Below are positions 1-7,044 of a DNA stretch of 64,000 bases, piece by piece (the first letter of the stretch is position 1; every line of letters starts with the position of its first letter). The notes beneath the pieces are model-generated. The model ran no database searches, had not been told where the DNA came from, and was given only the letters and a program-made list of their open reading frames with translations. Position numbers and translations under genes: made by a program. Source of the stretch: DASVFB01 sp963815965 (GTDB lineage Bacteria; Actinomycetota; Thermoleophilia; Gaiellales; Gaiellaceae); NCBI GenBank assembly GCA_963815965.1, contig CAWFIT010000001.1, forward strand, positions 992,001 to 1,056,000. The letters are read 5' to 3'.

Positions 1-1
1 C

Positions 2-274
2 GCACGGATCGATCCGACCGCGCCGCAGAGCCGGCTGACCGTCGGCTTCCGGATCTTCCTCGCGATCCCCGCGATGCTTCTCACCTACGTGTTCCGCATG
101 GTGAACCAGATCGTGGCGCTCCTCGGCTGGTTCTACACACTCGCGACCGGACACATGCACGAGGGCATGCGCAACATCAGCGCGTGGCTGCTCCAGTACG
201 AAACGCAGACCTGGGGGTACGTCTTGTTGTTGACGGGCCGGTATCCCAGCCTCGCGGGCGCGCCGACGGCTTAG
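2..274 (+). CDS. DUF4389-type membrane protein, 5' truncated
   Basis: The frame is open from the first bases of the window and stops at TAG 272-274, so the start lies upstream. About 90 residues are visible: a hydrophobic segment near the left edge, a W-F-x-x-L-x-T-G motif, an R-x-x-x-W-x-x-Q-Y stretch and a closing L-L-L-T-x-x-Y-P motif. This is the pattern of the DUF4389 family of actinobacterial membrane proteins, whose function is unknown. Its stop codon overlaps the stop of the convergent SelW-like gene by 3 nt, so the two genes share a 3' end. Confidence 0.7.
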   Translation, partial: ARIDPTAPQSRLTVGFRIFLAIPAMLLTYVFRMVNQIVALLGWFYTLATGHMHEGMRNISAWLLQYETQTWGYVLLLTGRYPSLAGAPTA

Positions 275-489
275 GTCAGCGCGGCGAGAATCTCCTCGTG
301 CTCCGGGAAGCGGTGCTCGGCCTGCTTCGAGAACACGAGCTCCCCGTCGACGAGGACGTCGAACTGGGACTTGGCGCCCGCGACGGCCCGCGCCGCGTGG
401 CCGCGTTCTGACAGGTTCTCCGCGAGGCTCACGGCCCGCGCGTCGTAGCCGCTTCAGACAGGGCAGTAGAAAATCTCGACGCGCGCCAC
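271..489 (-). CDS. SelW-like (Rdx family) probable selenoprotein with in-frame UGA
   Basis: Read from GTG 489 to TAA 271 the frame encodes 72 residues with a single in-frame UGA at 456-454 (codon 12). The UGA sits in Y-C-P-V-U-S-G-Y, the C-x-x-U redox motif of the SelW/SelT/SelH (Rdx) thioredoxin-like family. The rest fits too: a helix (RAVSLAENL), a central F-D-V-L-V-D-G strand pair, G-E-L-V-F-S-K, and a C-terminal FPEHEEIL helix. The family is thought to act in thiol redox chemistry. A strong hairpin lies 13 nt after the UGA (separate entry). No clear ribosome binding site is visible. Standard gene finders miss this gene because they stop at the UGA. The alternative is a nonsense-mutated Cys gene, but coding quality is equal on both sides of the UGA. 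The selA/B/C/D genes would have to lie elsewhere. Confidence 0.72.
421..440 (-). promoter_or_regulatory. SECIS-like hairpin after the in-frame UGA
   Basis: On the minus strand CGCGGGCCGTGAGCCTCGCG folds as CGCG-GGC, loop CGUGA, GCC-(bulged U)-CGCG: seven G-C pairs with one bulged U. The apical loop covers nt 21-25 after the UGA and has G at its second position followed by U. Bacterial SECIS elements carry a G early in a short apical loop about 16-37 nt past the UGA and often a bulged U. Here the bulge is on the 3' side, unlike E. coli fdhF. Confidence 0.55.
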
Positions 490-511
490 CGAAAGAGACG
501 TTACACGGCGG

Positions 512-718
512 GACTCGCTGGCAGGCTGCCGCCTGGCCGACCTCGTTGCAAAGGTCGACCGCGAGGCTCGCTTCGTGGACGACGGCAACATCGTGACGGC
601 CGCGGGAGTCTCAGCGGGCATCGACATGGCGCTCCACCTCGTCGCGCGCCTGGAATCCGTCGAGCGCGCGCAGGAGGTCCGTCGCTACATCCAGTACGAC
701 CCGCAGCCTCTCGTCTAG
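512..718 (+). pseudogene. DJ-1/PfpI-family remnant (C-terminal third only)
   Basis: The frame ending at TAG 716-718 reads into a recognisable C-terminal part of a DJ-1/PfpI (class I glutamine amidotransferase-like) protein: F-V-D-D-G-N-I-V-T-A-A-G-V-S-A-G-I-D, then a helix and a Y-D-P-Q-P end. In the family V-x-D-G-N-x-x-T-(S/A)-A-G-V-x-A-G-I-D precedes the last helix. The N-terminal domain with the catalytic cysteine is absent: upstream the frame runs into TAG 467-469 and the promoter side of the divergent SelW-like gene. No start codon or ribosome site suits the fragment, so I read it as a deletion remnant. Confidence 0.55.
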
Positions 719-729
719 GCCTGAACCTT

Positions 730-2061
730 TCAGCGCCAGTCGAAGTACTCGCGGTGGATCCTTGCGGAGGGCACGCCCGCAACTCGCAGCTCGGTTTGGA
801 AGCTGCGAAGCATCCCTCGCGGGCCGCACATGAAGACGGACAACTCGCTCCGATCGCCGCCGGCGACCGCGAGGACGCGGGCGGAGGTGAGCCGACCCTC
901 GACGCTCGTGTCGATCAGGTGGGCGTGCAGAGTCTCGTGTCGGTCGGCGATAGCGAGTATCTCGTCGGCAAACGGCGGCTTTCCGTCCGCGCTGTAGAAG
1001 AAGTCGATGCGCTGCGGCAGTTGACCATCGAGCGCGCGAAGCCAGCTGAGGAACGGTGCGACGCCGACGCCCCCGGCTATCCAGAGTTGTCGATCGGTTC
1101 CTTTCCAGTGACTGAAACGCCCGTGAGGGCCCCCGATGACCGCCGGCATACCCGGCTCGATCAGCTCCTGTACGCGACCTGTGTAATCCCCGAGCGCCTT
1201 GACGGTGACGCGGAGGACGTCCTCGTGCGGAGCGCTCGAGATCGTGAAGGGATGTCGATGCCAGCCGTCCTTCGCTTCGAGGTACACCATTGCGAACTGT
1301 CCGGGGACAAAGTCGACGCTTGGGCCGACAGGTCGTAAGACGACTTCGACCAGGCCTGCGTCGATTTCGCGGACCGTGTCGACCTCGTAGTCGTGTAACG
1401 AGATGAAGTGACGAGCGAGCACCTCGCGGTGGACGTAGAAAGCAAGGCCGACGGCTCCAACCGCGAGATAGCTCCAGCGCAGGACGGCCGAGTGGTGAAA
1501 GGGTGTCCCGTCGAGCGCGCCGTGCAGGAAACCCGCCGCGACGAAGAGTCCGGTGGTGCGGTGCAGAGCCCGCCAGCGCTCGTAGCCGCCGAAGATGCGA
1601 CGAACCTCGCGCACGCCCGGCGCGTCGCGCAACGCGCGAATGATCCCTCGCAGGCCGGCGGGCACGACGGACTGCCAACGTGGCAGGATCGCCCACAGCA
1701 CGAGCGCCACGAGGCCGATCACACCGATCACCGCGAGCGGTCCTCCGAGCGTCGTGCCGTGCGGGCTGGACGACAACAAGATGTGTGGCAGCAGCAGGGC
1801 CACGCCGCTGATCGCAACCCTTCGATGCCAGATTGCGGCACGATCGATTCCGTCGAACCATTCCTCGACCCACGGCAGCGTGCTGATCAGAACGAGACCG
1901 ATCGACAGCAGCAGGATCGACTCAGCGCCGAAGAACTGCCCAACGTAACTGCGTGCTGGCTCCCCCGCCGGCCGCGCCACCAGCCACAGGAGGGCCATCC
2001 CGCACACAAGCGCGCCGATCGCCGCCGGTCCCGCCTGCCGGGCGACGAATCTGCGGTGCAC
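730..2061 (-). CDS. Ferric reductase-like transmembrane flavin/NAD(P)H oxidoreductase
   Basis: A 443-residue protein. The N-terminal ~210 residues form several membrane helices of ferric-reductase-like (FRD) type with histidines suited to heme (RRVAISGVALLLPHILL, RALHRTTGLFVAAGFLHG). The C-terminal ~230 residues are a ferredoxin-NADP+ reductase module: FAD-binding R-H-P-F-T-I-S-S, a nicotinamide-binding G-G-V-G-V-A-P-F loop, F-M-C-G-P near the end and an aromatic tail (EYFDWR). It probably passes electrons from NAD(P)H through FAD and heme across the membrane; the acceptor is unknown. It shares the strand of the paa genes but is separated from them by decayed DNA and a peptidase, so a PaaE role is not supported. 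Confidence 0.8.
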   Translation of the reverse strand: MHRRFVARQAGPAAIGALVCGMALLWLVARPAGEPARSYVGQFFGAESILLLSIGLVLISTLPWVEEWFDGIDRAAIWHRRVAISGVALLLPHILLSSSPHGTTLGGPLAVIGVIGLVALVLWAILPRWQSVVPAGLRGIIRALRDAPGVREVRRIFGGYERWRALHRTTGLFVAAGFLHGALDGTPFHHSAVLRWSYLAVGAVGLAFYVHREVLARHFISLHDYEVDTVREIDAGLVEVVLRPVGPSVDFVPGQFAMVYLEAKDGWHRHPFTISSAPHEDVLRVTVKALGDYTGRVQELIEPGMPAVIGGPHGRFSHWKGTDRQLWIAGGVGVAPFLSWLRALDGQLPQRIDFFYSADGKPPFADEILAIADRHETLHAHLIDTSVEGRLTSARVLAVAGGDRSELSVFMCGPRGMLRSFQTELRVAGVPSARIHREYFDWR

Positions 2062-2113
2062 GGATGGACCTTACTGCGACAAACCGGTACGACCCGCAGC
2101 CGTCCGTATCGGA

Positions 2114-2769
2114 CTAGCCGCCGCGGACGACCGTCGTGATTCGACCGCTCGCGAGATCGACCCGGCGAATCTTCGGTTTCGGCGCGGCCTGCGCGACGAT
2201 CAGCTCCCGTTCGGCGCGAATCTCGCATCGGTGATCTTCAGTCCGACCGTCGTCGCCCGAACCCCGTCGCGGTCGCGGCCGATGCCGCCCGTTCCGACGA
2301 CGCGCTCGAGCGTGCCGTCGGGCTTGACGCGATTCATCGTCGAGCCGTTGGGGCCTCCGGCAAGGACGTACAGCGTGCCGTTCCGCGCCACCACCGGCTT
2401 GCCCGCGTCGCCCTCGAAGGCCGTCGTCATCTCTTTCGTGGTGAGATCGATCCGCTTGATCGAGGCCGGGGGTGACGAGACGTAGAGCGTTCCGCCGGGG
2501 CCGAGGGCGAGGCCGTGCGGGCCCTCGACGGCCGCAACGTCCGTGCGCACGCCTGTGCGCGCGGCGACCGAGTAAACCTTGTTGTCCGCGAGGCTGGCGA
2601 CGTAGAGCGTCTGGCCCTGAAGGGCGAGTTCGGTCGCGGCCGGAACACGTGCGAGGCGCGTTGCGCGCCGGCGCGCGTCGATCTTCCAGATCGTGTTGCC
2701 GGCCAGGTCGCTGACGAAGAGCGTGCCGTTCGAGAGGCGCGCAAGCCCGACGAGCTCGCGGGCTTTCAC
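2114..2769 (-). pseudogene. NHL-repeat beta-propeller gene, frameshifted and probably 5' truncated
   Basis: Starting near GTG 2769 the frame encodes repeated NHL/SMP-30-like blades (L-S-N-G-T-L-F-V-S-D, G-P-H-G-L-A-L-G-P-G-G-T-L-Y-V-S, A-R-N-G-T-L-Y-V-L-A-G-G). At about 2202-2212 the frame ends (A-P-N-G-S-stop) while the neighbouring frame continues naturally with E-L-I-V-A-Q to a stop at 2114. One missing base explains this. Propeller proteins of this family are normally longer and begin with a signal peptide, which is absent, so the 5' end is probably lost. It may once have been an extracellular or periplasmic propeller. A read error could account for the frameshift alone. Confidence 0.55.
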
Positions 2770-2916
2770 GACCGCGGCCGGCCCGCGATCGACAACGCAT
2801 TCCGAAAGCTCGAGCCGTACCTGCCGCGCGCCGCCGAGGAGTACGCCCGCTACGCGACGGAGCTGCGCGAGGCCCTGCAGCGCGCAACGCTGATGTCCGC
2901 AGCCGCTCCCGCCTAG
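2764..2916 (+). pseudogene. Possible 3' remnant of an unidentified helical protein
   Basis: On the plus strand, opposite the gap between the NHL remnant and the subtilase gene, a frame ending at TAG 2914-2916 reads as an amphipathic, protein-like stretch (AIDNAFRKLEPYLPRAAEE, then YARYATELREALQ) with an A-P-A tail. No start codon fits, and upstream the frame lies opposite the NHL coding strand. I cannot name a family. It looks like the tail of a gene cut off by deletion, but chance composition is possible. The stop overlaps that of the convergent subtilase gene. Confidence 0.25.
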
Positions 2917-4754
2917 CGGGCGCTGGACGATCCGACCTCGACCTCGCTCGCGGGGGTCTGGAGCAACGGCCGAGCGTCGCCGCCACTCACGGCGATCGAG
3001 AAGAGGTCGGGATTCCCGCCGTAGCGGGCCGAGAAGAGGATCCTCTTGCCGCTCGGTGTCCACGCGGGCGACCTGCAATCGCCGTCGCCTGTCGTTAGCC
3101 GGCGCACGTGCCGTCCGTTTGCGTCGACCACCAACACGTCACCGGTGGAACTGCCGCGCCTTGCGAAAGCGATGCGCTTTCCGTCGGGCGACCAGGTCGG
3201 GGTCGCATCGACCAAGCCGCGCGGCGGGCGAGTCAGCCGTCGGAAAGACCTGCCGTTCGCCGTCATCACCCACAGGTCGCCGTACTTGACCCTCGCGAAG
3301 ACGATCCTCCTACCGTCGGGCGACCACGCCGGGTCGGTCGCAACGCCGAGGTCGGTGATGCGGCGCAGATGACTTCCGTCGTGTCTGATCGTGTAGATGT
3401 CGGAGCCCTTGCTCTCGGAGCCCTGCCGGTCGTAGGCGGCGAACGCAACCGTGTTGCCGTCGGGCGACCATGCCGGAGCCTCGACTGAGCCTTCGAAATG
3501 GGTGAGCCTGCGGAGACCCCCACCGTCGCTGCGCATGACGTAGAGATCGTCGAGGGTGTTGTCGCCTCGCAGGAACGCGATCCGCTTTGTATGCGCTGAA
3601 AGCGCCGGGTGCCTGTCGATGGTCGCGCTCGTCGTCAGCCGGCGGACGTCCCGGCCGTCCTGGAGCATCGAATAGACATCGAAGCTCCCGCCACAGGAGG
3701 AGACGAACACGATCGGTCGTGGGAACTCGGCCCCGTGCGCCGACGGCGGCAGTGTGCAGGCGGCACGGGGAAGCGCGCTCCTGGCGTTCCTGACGAGAGC
3801 ATCCGCGTCGACCACGCCGGCGCCGTAGTCGTCGTCGAACCCCGGCACCCCGGCGTCCTGGGCGGTGGCGGCGAGGGCGGACAACGCATTGGCAACGGAG
3901 AGTTCCGGGTGGATGGAAAACAGCAGGCCGAGCGAGCCGCTGACCACCGGCGTGGCGGCCGACGTTCCCGAGAAGAGCGCGGAGAGCCCGCCTAGTTCAG
4001 CGGTGACCATCGACCCAGGCGCGGTGATGTCGAGGAACGGGCCGAAGTGCGAGTACGTATATCGGGCCCCCGTCGCGGGGTCGGCGGCACCGACGGAGAC
4101 CACGGGCCGGTACGCGGCTGGGTACACGCCCTGGAAGTCGTCGAGGTTGCCCGCCGCAGCGACCACGACTGCGCCGCGCGATCGCGCGTAGTCGACCGCG
4201 GCGAGGAGACTGATCGAGCGTGGCAAGCTGTCGCTCACGTTGATGACGCGGGCGCCGTGGTTCGCAGCCCAGCGAACCGCCGGCCCCGCAAGCCGGCGCA
4301 GCAATGCGTACGGCGTGCCGAGGCCCCGGTAGTCCAAGATCTTGATCCCGAGCAGTGAGCAGCGCGGACAGACGGACGCGACAATGCCCGCGACGGCGGT
4401 GCCATGACCCACCTCGTCCATCGGATCGTCGTCGCCATCGCCGAGGTCGACGCCGTCGACCATCCGTCCCACGAGATCCGGATGGGTGTAGTCGATCCCG
4501 CTGTCGATGATCGCGACCCGCGTCGATGGATCGCCCCGAGTGATCTGCCACGCCTCTTCGGCGTGAATGAGCGCGAGCCCCGGTTCCAACCTCGGTCTCG
4601 AAGCGACGGACAGGGGTCGCGCGGCAGCGACGCCGGTCGCGGTCAGGGCGTACGCGCCGAGGCATCCGGCCAGAGCGAGGAGTGCGGGCCTTAGATCGTC
4701 TTGAACTGCTCGAACGGCTGGCGACAGGCGTTGCAGTAGCGGACGCTGCGGCAC
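2913..4754 (-). CDS. Secreted subtilisin-like serine protease with C-terminal TolB-type beta-propeller
   Basis: An S8 (subtilase) domain carries all three catalytic motifs: Asp in I-I-D-S-G-I-D, His in V-G-H-G-T-A-V-A-G and Ser in F-S-G-T-S-A-A-T-P. It is followed by six or so WD40-like/TolB blades with repeated P-x-W-S-P-D-G-x-x-I-x-F and G-x-x-x-R-R-L-T motifs. The N-terminus has a hydrophobic export segment (LLALAGCLGAYALTATG). The start is uncertain: GTG 4754 and ATG 4802 both lie inside the 3' end of paaD (stop at 4691). I chose GTG 4754 because it gives the more usual signal-peptide length. The propeller may bind substrate or cell wall. Physical coupling to the paa operon does not imply a role in phenylacetate metabolism. 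Confidence 0.85.
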   Translation of the reverse strand: MPQRPLLQRLSPAVRAVQDDLRPALLALAGCLGAYALTATGVAAARPLSVASRPRLEPGLALIHAEEAWQITRGDPSTRVAIIDSGIDYTHPDLVGRMVDGVDLGDGDDDPMDEVGHGTAVAGIVASVCPRCSLLGIKILDYRGLGTPYALLRRLAGPAVRWAANHGARVINVSDSLPRSISLLAAVDYARSRGAVVVAAAGNLDDFQGVYPAAYRPVVSVGAADPATGARYTYSHFGPFLDITAPGSMVTAELGGLSALFSGTSAATPVVSGSLGLLFSIHPELSVANALSALAATAQDAGVPGFDDDYGAGVVDADALVRNARSALPRAACTLPPSAHGAEFPRPIVFVSSCGGSFDVYSMLQDGRDVRRLTTSATIDRHPALSAHTKRIAFLRGDNTLDDLYVMRSDGGGLRRLTHFEGSVEAPAWSPDGNTVAFAAYDRQGSESKGSDIYTIRHDGSHLRRITDLGVATDPAWSPDGRRIVFARVKYGDLWVMTANGRSFRRLTRPPRGLVDATPTWSPDGKRIAFARRGSSTGDVLVVDANGRHVRRLTTGDGDCRSPAWTPSGKRILFSARYGGNPDLFSIAVSGGDARPLLQTPASEVEVGSSSAR

Positions 4755-5173
4755 GGAGTCGGGCCGAAGAGGTTCTCGAGCCGTGTGTCTGTCGATCCGC
4801 AATACGGGCAGCGGAAGCCGCGCTGCAGCTCGACGAGCTGCAGCGGTTGCGCGGACCGCGGCGTTGGAGGTGCGAACCCGGATGCACGCAGCTTCTCACG
4901 TCCCTGCGGAGTAATCGAATCTGTCGACCACGAATCGTCGAGCACGACGTCGACGTGGGCCTCGGCGCCGAGTTCGCGCACCTTCGCCGCCATCGCGTCA
5001 CGCATCACCTCGAGTGCAGGACAGCCGAGGAACGTCGGCGTGAACTCAACGCGCACGTCGTCGCCGTCGACCTGGACCGACTTGACCACGCCGAGATCGA
5101 CCAGCGAGATGACCGGGATCTCGGGATCCGGAATCTCTGCGAGCGCTTCCCACACCTGTTCCGCAGTTACCAC
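4691..5173 (-). CDS. paaD: Phenylacetyl-CoA epoxidase assembly protein PaaD
   Basis: A 160-residue protein starting at GTG 5173, which overlaps the end of paaC by 7 nt. The N-terminal MIP18/DUF59 domain shows E-I-P-D-P-E-I-P-V-I-S-L-V-D-L-G and T-F-L-G-C-P-A-L. The C-terminus has two C-x2-C pairs (C-P-Y-C and C-N-A-C) that probably bind zinc. PaaD is needed for the phenylacetyl-CoA monooxygenase complex, probably in iron-centre maturation. It is the fourth gene of paaABCD on the minus strand; paaE is not next to it. No internal defect is seen. Confidence 0.88.
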   Translation of the reverse strand: MVTAEQVWEALAEIPDPEIPVISLVDLGVVKSVQVDGDDVRVEFTPTFLGCPALEVMRDAMAAKVRELGAEAHVDVVLDDSWSTDSITPQGREKLRASGFAPPTPRSAQPLQLVELQRGFRCPYCGSTDTRLENLFGPTPCRSVRYCNACRQPFEQFKTI

Positions 5174-5815
5174 GTCGCTCCGGGAATGCTGCGTCGCACC
5201 ACCGTCATCTCCTCCCAGAGCGGGCGCAGCTCGCCGGTGTGCGCGCCTCGCTCGACCGGACGTGTCCCGAGTCCTGGACTGCGGACACGTTCGGAAAGGA
5301 CAGGGCGTAGGTCCTCGGGGAGGACGCCGAGGGCGTACGGCCATAGCTCCTCGACGGCTTCGCGGAAGCGCGGCTCGTCGCGCAGTCGGTCGGCCCACAT
5401 CTGCGCGTGCAGCCGGTGGTAGACCTCCTCGCGGTCCATCTTCGCTGCGAGGCCGGCGACCTCTGGAGTCATCCGACTCCTTCAGCGCCGCCAGGCGCAG
5501 TTCGTCGGCGGTCTCGTACAGCCAGTGACGCGCGATCGTGTGCGCCCAGTCGAGCTTGCGCAGCTCGACGAGCGGCGCGCACCGGTACTCGGAGGGATCG
5601 CGATCGAACGCGAGCTCGTCCGCGGTCGTGCCGAGATCTCGCGCCGCGAGCTCGTACAACGCGCGCGCATGACCGATCTCGTTCTGTGCGATCGACGAGA
5701 ACGCGACGTCTTCTTCGAGCGACGGCGCGATGCCCGTCCACTCCGAGTCGCGCCAGCCGAGAATCAGCTCGTCGTCGGCGTACTGGATCAACGCCTCTGT
5801 GCGGTCCGTTGTCAC
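5167..5815 (-). CDS. paaC: Phenylacetyl-CoA epoxidase subunit PaaC (frameshifted in this sequence)
   Basis: From GTG 5815 the frame encodes the N-terminal half of PaaC, the structural ferritin-like subunit of the phenylacetyl-CoA 1,2-epoxidase (Y-A-D-D-E-L-I-L-G-W-R, Q-N-E-I-G-H-A-R). After L-A-A-L-K-E-S-D the protein continues in another frame (P-E-V-A-G-L-A-A-K-M-D-R-E-E) to TAA 5167. One extra base near 5468-5475 explains this; paaB and paaD on either side are intact, so a sequence error is likely. The C-terminal part contains a copy of the dispersed palindrome (5261-5289) translated as R-V-R-S-P-G-L-G-T-R. It overlaps paaB by GTGA. Confidence 0.8.
5261..5289 (-). repeat. Dispersed 31-nt palindrome, copy A (inside paaC)
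   Basis: The plus strand reads CGTGTCCCGAGTCC, T, then GGACTGCGGACACG, a near-perfect inverted repeat. Read on the minus strand it matches the copies at 11712-11742, 11871-11901, 49195-49225 and 49306-49328, with the conserved AGGACTCGGGACACG arm on the same side. It lies near the 3' end of the paaC coding region. Confidence 0.8.
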
Positions 5816-6126
5816 GCTTCCTCCGCTGAAAACGCGTCGCGTAAGCGCGCCGCGTTTTCAGCGGTAACTCGCTCACGCGCCTCCTTGAGCTTGGCCTTCA
5901 GCGAGTAGCCGTCGACGCGGTGGTACGTCTTCTCGAGCTCGTCGTTGAAGTCGGTCACCTCGTGAATCGATTCGCGCGGGACGACCCACAGCGCGACCGA
6001 CTCTTGACGCCTGCCGTACTGCTCGTGAGCGAACACCTCCGCGAACGTTGCGTCCGGAGCCGCGACGGAGCCCGCGTGCGCGAACGCCGCGCCCTTCTTC
6101 TCCTGGCGAAAGACCTCCCAGATCAC
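5812..6126 (-). CDS. paaB: Phenylacetyl-CoA epoxidase subunit PaaB
   Basis: A 104-residue protein of normal PaaB length starting at GTG 6126 (M-I-W-E-V-F-R-Q). Family motifs are visible: the start W-E-V-F-x-Q, A-H-A-G-S-V-A-A-P-D, and R-R-Q-E-S-V-A-L-W-V-V-P. PaaB bridges or supports the PaaA-PaaC core of the oxygenase that converts phenylacetyl-CoA to its ring 1,2-epoxide. The start overlaps the paaA stop and its own stop overlaps the paaC start, both as GTGA, so the operon is translationally coupled. Confidence 0.9.
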   Translation of the reverse strand: MIWEVFRQEKKGAAFAHAGSVAAPDATFAEVFAHEQYGRRQESVALWVVPRESIHEVTDFNDELEKTYHRVDGYSLKAKLKEARERVTAENAARLRDAFSAEEA

Positions 6127-7016
6127 GCGGCTTCAGCGAGGACAACGGAGCGCACCCACGCCTCCTGCTCCAGCATGCGCCGGCGCAGTTCGAGGCGCTC
6201 CTGCGTCTTCGGCCCGTGGCCTGTGACGACGTGCTTGAGCTCGTCCCAGTCGGGCTCGCTGTACTCCCACACGCCGTCGTCGTTCTTGCGCAGCTTCGGG
6301 TCCGGCACGGTCAGCCCGAGTTCCCAGATCTGCGGGACGTAACCGTCGAGGAACTGCTGCCGTGCCTCCTCGTTGCCCTGCGACTTGATCCGCCAGACGT
6401 ACATCGGGTCTTCTTCCTTCGGAATCGGGTTGCCGTGGAACTGCATGAGCGGCCCCCACCAGCGCGTCACGGCCTCCTGCACCAGCTCGCGCTGCTCGTC
6501 GGTGCCGTTCATCAGCGTGAGAATCACGTCACGCCCGTGCAGGATGTGGAACGACTCCTCCCAGCAGATCTTCTTCATGATCCGCGCGTACGGCGCGTAC
6601 GAGCACTTGAGCAACGCCTTCTGCGAGATGATCGCCGCCGCGTCGACGAGCCACGCGATCACGCCCACATCGCCCCACGTCTTCGTCGGGTAGTGGAACA
6701 CGTTGTGGAACTTCGCCTTGCCCGAGATCAGGTCGGTGAGGCACTGCTCGCGCGGCTTGCCGAGGTCCTCGACGACGCGGTAGATGAGCTGCGAGTGCCC
6801 GACCTCGTCCTGCACCTTCGCCGTCAGCGCGAGCTTGCGCTGGAGCGTCGGCGCTCGGAGGATCCACTCGCGCTCGGGAAGGACGCCCATCAGCTCCGAG
6901 TTGCCGTGCATCTCGATGAACTTGATGAGCTTGGCGCGGTAGTCGTCCGGCATCCAGTCGCCGGTCTCGACCTGGCCGCCGGACTGGACGTACTCGAGGA
7001 ATGCGCTCTCGTTCAT
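6123..7016 (-). CDS. paaA: Phenylacetyl-CoA epoxidase catalytic subunit PaaA
   Basis: A 297-residue ferritin-like diiron protein, the catalytic subunit of the phenylacetyl-CoA monooxygenase. The start of the family is recognisable (G-D-W-M-P-D-D-Y-R), and iron-ligand helices show E-V-G-H (K-V-Q-D-E-V-G-H-S) and E-E-S-F-H. It is the first gene of paaABCD. ATG 7016 is preferred; upstream sequence in this frame crosses the operator and the divergent TetR gene and is not protein-like. A perfect 20-bp palindrome ends 1 bp upstream of the ATG, so the operon is very likely repressed by the TetR protein encoded next door, probably relieved by phenylacetyl-CoA as for known PaaR regulators. Confidence 0.92.
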   Translation of the reverse strand: MNESAFLEYVQSGGQVETGDWMPDDYRAKLIKFIEMHGNSELMGVLPEREWILRAPTLQRKLALTAKVQDEVGHSQLIYRVVEDLGKPREQCLTDLISGKAKFHNVFHYPTKTWGDVGVIAWLVDAAAIISQKALLKCSYAPYARIMKKICWEESFHILHGRDVILTLMNGTDEQRELVQEAVTRWWGPLMQFHGNPIPKEEDPMYVWRIKSQGNEEARQQFLDGYVPQIWELGLTVPDPKLRKNDDGVWEYSEPDWDELKHVVTGHGPKTQERLELRRRMLEQEAWVRSVVLAEAA

Positions 7017-7017
7017 C

Positions 7018-7037
7018 ACCCTACCGATCGGTAGGGT
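7018..7037. promoter_or_regulatory. Perfect 20-bp palindromic operator between paaA and tetR
   Basis: ACCCTACCGATCGGTAGGGT is its own reverse complement and fills most of the 28-bp gap between the divergent paaA (ATG 7016) and TetR (GTG 7045) start codons. Each half ends in TAGGGT, a TAnnnT box. On the plus strand it lies 7 nt before GTG 7045, which suits a leaderless transcript. The TetR protein would block both genes from one site. Confidence 0.75.
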
Positions 7038-7044
7038 ACCCCAC

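Noticed and set aside
184..411. Plus-strand frame of 75 codons
   Set aside because: It lies opposite the SelW-like gene and has no family features; the minus-strand reading explains the DNA better.
730..2061. PaaE reductase assignment
   Set aside because: The protein has a ferric-reductase-like membrane domain and no plant-type ferredoxin 2Fe-2S domain, which PaaE requires.
2770..3078. Long N-terminal extension of the NHL frame
   Set aside because: It runs opposite the subtilase gene, is Arg-rich and lacks propeller motifs.
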